A stretch of 12,894 nucleotides of DNA from Halieaceae bacterium UBA3479 (GTDB lineage: Bacteria > Pseudomonadota > Gammaproteobacteria > Pseudomonadales > Halieaceae), in the NCBI GenBank assembly GCA_002377985.1, contig DFQW01000196.1:1-12894 (forward strand). The letters run 5' to 3'. Positions 7,753 through 12,894 of this stretch are shown here, in pieces. The translations under genes were made by a program, and so were the position numbers. Every line of letters starts with the position of its first letter. Position 1 is the first letter of the stretch. Under the pieces are notes generated by a model. That model was not told where the DNA came from. It made no database searches and was given only the letters and a program-made list of their open reading frames with translations.

Positions 7753-9725
7753 CGCGCGCTGACCGAGCCGGTCCCCTTGGGCGCAAAAACCAGCAAGGCA
7801 TTGCCCGGTTCGTGGTTGTAGAGCCCATAGCCCGAGTTGATCACCATATGGCCCGCGCCGAGTGCTGGTCCTGAGCCGCTCATGCCGCCACCCTGCGCGA
7901 CGACACCATTGGTGCCGGTTACCGGCGTCGTGGTGTTGTAGGACCAGATGATCTCGCCGCTGTCGCGGTCATAGATGCGGATAATGCCGTCGAGATGGCC
8001 CGCAATGACGGCACCATCTGTTGCCGTAATCGCCGCTGACACGCCGGGGTCACAGAACGGACGGCCCTCGCCGCAGACGTTCTCTTGCAGGTGACTCCAC
8101 AGCACCTCGCCGGTTGCCGCGTTGACGGCTGAGACACCCGGCCGCGCGGTCTTGGGGTCGAGCCACTCACCATTGCGGGTGTCATTCATATCATTAATCG
8201 GGACATAGACAGTGGTGCCATCTGCGGCCATGCCAAAGTGCACGCCCCCCTGAATGCTGCCGCGCCCCAGCCTGATCTCCCACAATTTGTTTTGGCCTGT
8301 TTCCCAATCCAGCGCAAACACGCGGCCGTCTTTTTGCCCCGCCACAACGACGGTTTTGCCATCCCCGACATCAACCAGTAGCGGGCTCGAGGCCTGGTCG
8401 TAATCGGGGCCATCTTCCTCCGGACAGTTGGGGTTGTCGGCCATCATGCAGGCCACATTCCAGGCGTCCCCCGGGAAGGTTTGCCGCGACCACAGTCGTT
8501 CCCCGGTATCGAGCGCGACAGCAATCACGGCGTCGCTGTTGGCGTCGGCGGGGGAGGAGTAGTTCTCTCCAGTACCAAAGATCAGCAGATTTTTGTCGAC
8601 GTCGATCGTCGGACTGGTCCACACCGGCGCGCCTGATGGCCCAAGCATGTCGGTTCCCACGCTGGTGGTGCCCACCGAGGCGGGCGGGTTGGGTATGGCG
8701 TAAGTGTCCCAGATCACGCTACCGTCGTTGCCGTTTACCGCCATCACGTGACCGCGGAAGGTGCAGCAGGCGTACTCAGGATTGGCCGCTGTGACCACCT
8801 CAAGTGATGAGACGGGTACGTAAAGGTTGCCTGCCGCATACGCAGGGGTGCCTGTGAGCGTGGCGCTGTGGTGCTCATCGGGGCTGGTCTGCCAGACCAG
8901 CTCACCCGTGTTGGCGTCGACGGCGTATAGGTTAGCGATGATGTCGCCAAAGTAAGCAGTGGCAATGCCATCTGGGCCGCGTTTGCCAAGCGTAATGCCG
9001 GTCCGGACCTCGGCGCGGGCCGCGTAGGTCCAGCGGACACAACCGGTTTCCAGATCAAAGGCATAGACTGTGCCGTCCTGACTGCCTACGAATACAGAAC
9101 CCATGGCGATGGTCGGTTGGGATCTGGCGCGAGTGGAGGCGGGGAAACCAAAGCTCCACTTCAACTCAAGATCGTCGATCTGCGAACGATCAAAGCCGGC
9201 CGCCTCGGACGACACGTAGCGGCGGGTATCATGGCCCCAGCCCGTCAGCTGGCTCTCGTCGAGCGAGGAGAACTCATTCGCCTGACCCTCACACCAGGCG
9301 ACATCTGGCGCCGCATTCGGGTCGCCCAAGCGCATTTGCGTGATGTACTCGACGATGTGCTGCTTGTCTTCGTTTGAGAGATGCGCGGCCTGTGATTGCA
9401 TAATGCCCTCGGTAACCGACCGATACAGCACCTGCGGAGACATCAGTTCCAGCCAAGTCGTGTGGGGCGCTTTGTAGACCTGTGCTTCGTGGCAGCCGGC
9501 ACAATGCTCGATGTACAGGGGTTTGCCGGGTAGGGCATCACGGTCACCCAGATCACCAACCCACGCATACTGTTCATCCATTGAGCCCAATGTGGCAGGC
9601 TCTGATTCCGCTGACGTATTCGCCGCCGAAGATTCGGATTCTTCTTTAGCCTGACAGCCTATAAACAGTGTCAAAGCGAAAATGATGGCCCCGGCACCGA
9701 GGCGACTCCCCATATCAAAGCTCAT
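7749..9725 (-). CDS. Cytochrome c-PQQ quinohaemoprotein dehydrogenase, lipoprotein (polyvinyl-alcohol dehydrogenase-like)
   Basis: 658 residues from ATG 9725, preceded by GGAGT (9733-9737, seven bases). A reading from 9791 is less likely because it would put 22 residues before the signal. Residues 6-24 form a lipoprotein signal ending in LFIGC (lipid on C24), followed by a Ser/Glu-rich linker. A cytochrome c domain (about 60-135) has CAGCH (C75, C78, H79) and a candidate axial Met109. Residues about 160-650 form a PQQ beta-propeller with repeats such as DGTVYAFDLETG, ANTGELVWQT and RDSGEIIWSYN, and adjacent cysteines C320-C321 like the vicinal disulfide of PQQ dehydrogenases. The order cytochrome-then-propeller and the early TGWGHDTRRY and WSFGFP motifs resemble polyvinyl-alcohol dehydrogenases. 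It should oxidise a secondary alcohol or similar substrate in the periplasm, passing electrons through its haem. No PQQ biosynthesis genes are nearby. Confidence 0.9.
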   Translation of the reverse strand: MSFDMGSRLGAGAIIFALTLFIGCQAKEESESSAANTSAESEPATLGSMDEQYAWVGDLGDRDALPGKPLYIEHCAGCHEAQVYKAPHTTWLELMSPQVLYRSVTEGIMQSQAAHLSNEDKQHIVEYITQMRLGDPNAAPDVAWCEGQANEFSSLDESQLTGWGHDTRRYVSSEAAGFDRSQIDDLELKWSFGFPASTRARSQPTIAMGSVFVGSQDGTVYAFDLETGCVRWTYAARAEVRTGITLGKRGPDGIATAYFGDIIANLYAVDANTGELVWQTSPDEHHSATLTGTPAYAAGNLYVPVSSLEVVTAANPEYACCTFRGHVMAVNGNDGSVIWDTYAIPNPPASVGTTSVGTDMLGPSGAPVWTSPTIDVDKNLLIFGTGENYSSPADANSDAVIAVALDTGERLWSRQTFPGDAWNVACMMADNPNCPEEDGPDYDQASSPLLVDVGDGKTVVVAGQKDGRVFALDWETGQNKLWEIRLGRGSIQGGVHFGMAADGTTVYVPINDMNDTRNGEWLDPKTARPGVSAVNAATGEVLWSHLQENVCGEGRPFCDPGVSAAITATDGAVIAGHLDGIIRIYDRDSGEIIWSYNTTTPVTGTNGVVAQGGGMSGSGPALGAGHMVINSGYGLYNHEPGNALLVFAPKGTGSVSAR

Positions 9726-9830
9726 GGCGGCTACTCCGTTATTGTTGTGCCGAAAATAATAAAGGCTTGGGAGCGAGATTGGTACGGACATTTCAAAATC
9801 CTGCTCTTAGGTGCTATCCGAGTGGCTCAT

Positions 9831-9848
9831 TGGTTAAAAGCTGGTTAA
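9831..9848. repeat. Tandem TGGTTAA direct repeat in the 9726-9896 divergent region
   Basis: TGGTTAA occurs at 9831-9837 and 9842-9848, an 11-base period, so both face the same side of the helix. It lies in the 171-base gap between the divergent PQQ and YCII genes, about 50 bases before the YCII start. It could be an activator site; no convincing -35/-10 pair was found in either direction apart from AT-rich AATAATAAA at 9755-9763. Two short copies may be chance. Confidence 0.25.
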
Positions 9849-9896
9849 GGTGGCCCGTGACGCTTTGCGAGCACACATGAGAAACAGGAGAGTGAC

Positions 9897-10217
9897 ATGC
9901 CCCGGGAGACGCTTTGGCTGGTGAAATGCACTGACCGCGAGGGCGACGATGTGGATGCCTTACGGCAGCAGCACATGGCAGGTCACCTCGCGCATATTGA
10001 GGCGATTGTGGATCACATTGCCATGGCCGGTCCGCTCCAGGATCTCTCGGGCGAACGCATCGTTGGAAGTATGCTTGCCTATAGAACCGACGATCTGACT
10101 CAGGCCAAGGCGTGGCTCGATGGTGATCCCTATGCGCGCTCCGGGATCTGGGGAACGGTTGAGTGGTCTCGGCTGGTGCTGGCGGCCGGCACGCTGGCCG
10201 GTGGCGTGACCTGGTAG
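9897..10217 (+). CDS. YCII-related domain protein
   Basis: 106 residues, with a strong AGGAG at 9886-9890 six bases before the ATG. The YCII pattern is present: RQQHMAGHLAHI near 23-34 (H30, H33), AMAGPLQD (about 42-49), GSMLAYRTDDLTQAKAWLDGDPYA (about 57-80) with the conserved Asp77, and a hydrophobic C-terminal strand. It is a small cytoplasmic dimeric alpha/beta barrel related in fold to Dabb proteins. Some relatives act as dehydrochlorinases or as domains beside regulators, but most are uncharacterised. It is transcribed alone and away from the PQQ gene, sharing its upstream region. The end is convergent with the repeat protein, leaving 44 bases (10218-10261) with only a weak GC hairpin. 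Confidence 0.88.
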   Translation: MPRETLWLVKCTDREGDDVDALRQQHMAGHLAHIEAIVDHIAMAGPLQDLSGERIVGSMLAYRTDDLTQAKAWLDGDPYARSGIWGTVEWSRLVLAAGTLAGGVTW

Positions 10218-10261
10218 GTGCGCTTGCGCTGCCCGCGAGGCAGGCGGGACTGCTGATCAGT

Positions 10262-12874
10262 CTAACGGCGCATATGGCGTCGCCTTAGCCAAGCGGTACC
10301 GAGTATTCCGACGGCCAGCAGCAGCCCGTGGGGCAGGGTTGGCACGGGCACGGGAATGTCAGCCAACGCAGCGGTAAAAAGCACCCACGCCTGAGCGGTG
10401 GCGCTGACCGAGCGGCTGTCAGACCTCGACAGCCCTGCAGCTTGAGCGATAACCGTAACGACGTTGTTGTGCACCCTGGGGCGCACGTTAGGGTACACTG
10501 CTTTAACGAAACGACATTCGGCCGAGGTGCCAGAGGCAATGGTAATCGGTGTCGTGCAAGTTCCGACGCCGGTGAGATCGCCAAAGACAGAATCCGTCAG
10601 TTCCAGGATCTCTACAGAAAAATCGTTATTGTTGCTGACTTCAACGGTGAAGGTGATTTCGGCCCCTGGATCGGTCAACGGCTGCGACGGAGTCTTGGAC
10701 ACAGTGATATCGAGGGGTACTCCCTCGAAGAGCACCGCCGCCGTATCGAAGCCGATGACTGCGGTGTTCGAATCTTCCCCGGTGCCCACTGCGATGATGG
10801 TGTCCCGCTCAATACTCCCGATTGCACCGGTCAGCCTCTCAGTGAATGCGCAGCGATATTGATCGCCCGCTGCAATTTCTAGCGGGGCGGCCACGCTAAT
10901 TTCCGCGCACGTCCCGCGGGCGCTGAGGTTACCGTGAACGTCGTCGTTTAGCCCATCGATAAGCACGGACTCGGAAAGCGAGGCATTTATGACCTCCACC
11001 GAGAAAACCACATTACCTCCCGTGGTGGGAACGCGATCGGGGATGGCTCGCTTTACCACCTCTATGATCGGCGCGGGTGGCGTGGCCGAGCCCGGGGGCA
11101 CGAATTGCACCTCAGCGGTTGCGCTGGCTGAGACGGCAGAGCCGTCGTCAGCGGTCCCGGATGCGGTGACCGTATCGGGGAAGTAACTGATTTCAGTGGG
11201 TAGGGGCTCGTTGGCTTCGGGGACAATGCCAGAAAAGGTGCATTCGATGGTGTATCCCGCGGGTGGCAAACTGAGCGCCAACGGCGGGCCGACCGAGACT
11301 TCGCCGCAGTCAAGACCCAGCGCGGTGATATCACCATGGTAGCTATCGACGAGTGATGTGATGGTAATGGTCTTCGCAGGAGAGTGATTCTCAACTACCA
11401 ATTCATAGGTCACCGCGGTGCGATCCTGAATGACTGCCGGCCTCGGCAGTTTTTTCATGGTGAGAACAGCGGGGGTCTCCCTGAAGGTCACCACCGCCGT
11501 ATCGGTGTCACTGACTTGTTGGCCATCGGCGGGGTTGGTGGCGACTGCGGTCACCGTATTGGTGTGGGTGTCTGGATAGCGGCCATTGATTGAGAGGGTG
11601 TATTCACAGCTGTAAGAGAGCCCCATCGGAATCGATTGCGGTAAGGCGCAGCTACCGACGTTGTGAAGTGAGCCCTCGCCACCGACTCTACTGTCGTTCA
11701 GTGTGACGAGCTCTAACTCTGTCTCGCCGTCATTCCACACTTCGACCTGATAAATCACGGGGCCAACCGGCTCATCGATCGAATGCGGTGAGGCAGTCTT
11801 GATCACACGGATATCGGGCGTGGGCGGGTCTGTTGCCGGTAAAAACACCACCCGCGCAGAATCAGTATCGCTGATCTCCAGGCCTGCGTCGTCGGTGGCG
11901 GTCGCACTGACCGTATTCTGATGAATATCTCCCGGACTGCCGCGCAGTGTTTTTTGGAACTCGCATCGATACCGGGCGCCGGTAGCCAACCGACTGCCGA
12001 GGGCGCAGTTGCCGACGCCCGCCAGATCACCGAATTGATCATCCGTCAGTGATGTGATGGTGAGTTCATCAGTTCGGTCGGACTCATTGAATACCTCGAC
12101 TTCGAAGGTAATTACGCCAGCGTCGCCGCGGATAAATCGTGGCGTGGCGGTTTTGTAAACCTCGATTTCAGGCGGCGGCTCTACCGTGATTTCGTCAATG
12201 TCTACCGGCGCACCGCCGTTGTCCCAGCAGGAAGAGCTCGTTTGCGGAAACAAACTGGAAACAAAAGCGGAGACTTGAAGCGCGTCGTTGGGATCTGTGA
12301 CCACCGAGCAACCATTGTTGTTTTTACTCTGTTGCCAGCCGACGGCGAGGGGAATGTCGAGCTTGCCGTTGGCGTTGGTGTCTTGGCATACCACATCGTT
12401 GACAACGAATTCGTGGTAGGTCAGTTCAGCGTCGAGGATATCGCCGCATTGATTGGCATTAATTGCGCGGTAAGGCCCGTCTCCGGCGCTGAGGTTAAAG
12501 TCGACCCCGTCGGTTGCGGGTAGCAGCGCAGAGAAGGCACACTGTGTGCCACCAATTGCAGTAGCGCCTGATTGTGCGACCCAATAGCCGAGGTCGTAAC
12601 GCTCCTTCGCCGCCCGGTTTTGCCCTGTTCCCACAGTGACGCCAACTCTGAGATTAAAGCGCTCTCCCACGTCGCAACTCGTCCGTTCGGGTTCCGCCGA
12701 TACAGCGGTTACGCGCATGGAGTTGGCGGTGCAATGGCGGCCATTGTTTATTGCCGGTGGGCAGGCTGCCTCCTGCAAGGGCAGGGTTTGTGCCGTTGCG
12801 GTGTCCAGCGAGAGTAGCTGTACGAGCAGTACTACGGGAGACCAACGGCGGTGACGATGGAGTGGATATTTCAT
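10262..12874 (-). CDS. Secreted repeat protein with DUF11-like domains and C-terminal sorting signal
   Basis: 870 residues. A signal peptide with basic N-region (MKYPLHRHRR) and a hydrophobic core probably ends at ATA|Q (28/29). Residues about 30-230 form a cysteine-rich domain with eight cysteines (C38, C48, C67, C112, C143, C163, C189, C216) and a DxNxNGxxD loop (D165-D173) like calcium-binding motifs. Five beta-sandwich repeats of about 110-125 residues follow, then a short tail with PVPTLP, a hydrophobic stretch (849-863) and RRRHMRR. This layout is typical of cell-surface proteins processed by exosortase-like enzymes. No exosortase is encoded in the window. The ATG is 20 bases from the window end and has only a weak ribosome site (GCGGCGC region), so a different start beyond the window cannot be wholly excluded, but the signal peptide fits this one. 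Function is unknown; likely surface structure or adhesion. Confidence 0.88.
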   Translation of the reverse strand: MKYPLHRHRRWSPVVLLVQLLSLDTATAQTLPLQEAACPPAINNGRHCTANSMRVTAVSAEPERTSCDVGERFNLRVGVTVGTGQNRAAKERYDLGYWVAQSGATAIGGTQCAFSALLPATDGVDFNLSAGDGPYRAINANQCGDILDAELTYHEFVVNDVVCQDTNANGKLDIPLAVGWQQSKNNNGCSVVTDPNDALQVSAFVSSLFPQTSSSCWDNGGAPVDIDEITVEPPPEIEVYKTATPRFIRGDAGVITFEVEVFNESDRTDELTITSLTDDQFGDLAGVGNCALGSRLATGARYRCEFQKTLRGSPGDIHQNTVSATATDDAGLEISDTDSARVVFLPATDPPTPDIRVIKTASPHSIDEPVGPVIYQVEVWNDGETELELVTLNDSRVGGEGSLHNVGSCALPQSIPMGLSYSCEYTLSINGRYPDTHTNTVTAVATNPADGQQVSDTDTAVVTFRETPAVLTMKKLPRPAVIQDRTAVTYELVVENHSPAKTITITSLVDSYHGDITALGLDCGEVSVGPPLALSLPPAGYTIECTFSGIVPEANEPLPTEISYFPDTVTASGTADDGSAVSASATAEVQFVPPGSATPPAPIIEVVKRAIPDRVPTTGGNVVFSVEVINASLSESVLIDGLNDDVHGNLSARGTCAEISVAAPLEIAAGDQYRCAFTERLTGAIGSIERDTIIAVGTGEDSNTAVIGFDTAAVLFEGVPLDITVSKTPSQPLTDPGAEITFTVEVSNNNDFSVEILELTDSVFGDLTGVGTCTTPITIASGTSAECRFVKAVYPNVRPRVHNNVVTVIAQAAGLSRSDSRSVSATAQAWVLFTAALADIPVPVPTLPHGLLLAVGILGTAWLRRRHMRR
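10265..10354 (-). other. C-terminal PTLP-type sorting signal (CTERM)
   Basis: Encodes residues 841-870: PVPTLP, a roughly 15-residue hydrophobic segment, then an Arg/His-rich end (RRRHMRR). The three-part layout matches PEP-CTERM and IPTL-CTERM tails; the motif is closest to IPTL but lacks the following SEW/SQW-like residues, having PHG instead. Confidence 0.6.
10367..12172 (-). repeat. Five DUF11-like protein repeats
   Basis: Protein repeats at about residues 235-350, 354-466, 469-595, 602-718 and 720-836 of the surface protein. Each starts with I-x-V-x-K-x-x-x-P, has a V-E-V-x-N strand, a D-x-x-x-G-(D/N)-(L/I) motif and a conserved Cys pair (C290/C304, C409/C423, C523/C545, C656/C675, C773/C787), probably one disulfide per repeat. 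They are diverged at DNA level, so the duplication is old. Confidence 0.8.
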
Positions 12875-12894
12875 CGTTAAGCGCCGCAGATTGC

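Noticed and set aside
7743..7760. AGCGC/GCGCT inverted repeat at the convergent overlap as a terminator
   Set aside because: It is a five-base stem inside coding sequence with no T-tract, explained by GC-rich codons.
10232..10248. GC hairpin (CCCGC, 7-base loop, GCGGG) between convergent genes as a terminator
   Set aside because: The stem is only five base pairs and no T-run follows on either strand; too weak to call.
1..12894. CRISPR arrays, tRNA/rRNA genes, insertion sequences or attachment sites
   Set aside because: None seen on either strand: no spaced identical repeats, no transposase-like protein and no cloverleaf-like stretch in the few non-coding gaps.

Overview
The window looks like a chromosomal segment of a Gram-negative, probably marine gammaproteobacterium (Halieaceae/Cellvibrionales-like). 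This placement is inferred from moderate-to-high GC, a Tat signal, a lipobox, a PTLP-type C-terminal sorting signal and the mix of oxidative genes. No rRNA, marker gene or tRNA is present to confirm it. Coding density is very high, and the only intergenic gaps over about 150 bases are the two divergent promoter regions.

Left part (53-4542, all minus strand): a compact four-gene operon read right to left. It holds two tandem paralogous cytochrome P450s (4542-3340 and 3335-2106), a GntR/FCD-family regulator (2109-1402) and a metal-dependent amidohydrolase (1405-53). Junctions are a 4-base gap, a 4-base GTGA overlap and a 4-base ATGA overlap, so the genes are probably co-transcribed and translationally coupled.

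Middle (4543-4778): a 236-base divergent control region. It contains a 7-2-7 inverted repeat overlapping a plausible minus-strand promoter, and a second 7-1-7 inverted repeat upstream of a plausible plus-strand -10 box. These are good candidate operators for the embedded GntR regulator or another factor.

Right of that (4779-7752, plus strand): a two-subunit molybdenum hydroxylase of the isoquinoline 1-oxidoreductase type (small 2Fe-2S subunit, then large Mo subunit with a Tat signal), followed by a small Dabb-domain protein. Convergent to this (9725-7749, minus) is a lipoprotein fusing cytochrome c to a PQQ beta-propeller, resembling polyvinyl-alcohol dehydrogenase. Divergent from that gene is a small YCII-domain protein (9897-10217, plus).

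Far right (12874-10262, minus): a secreted 870-residue protein with an N-terminal cysteine-rich domain, five DUF11-like repeats and a C-terminal PTLP-hydrophobic-arginine tail of the PEP/IPTL-CTERM kind. It is probably unrelated to the catabolic genes.

Taken together, 53-10217 reads as a candidate degradation cluster for an unknown organic substrate. The parts would be cytoplasmic P450 hydroxylation, hydrolysis by the amidohydrolase, periplasmic hydroxylation by the Mo enzyme, periplasmic alcohol or aldehyde oxidation by the quinohaemoprotein, and two small alpha/beta-barrel proteins that may catalyse or assist non-redox steps. The substrate cannot be read from the sequence.
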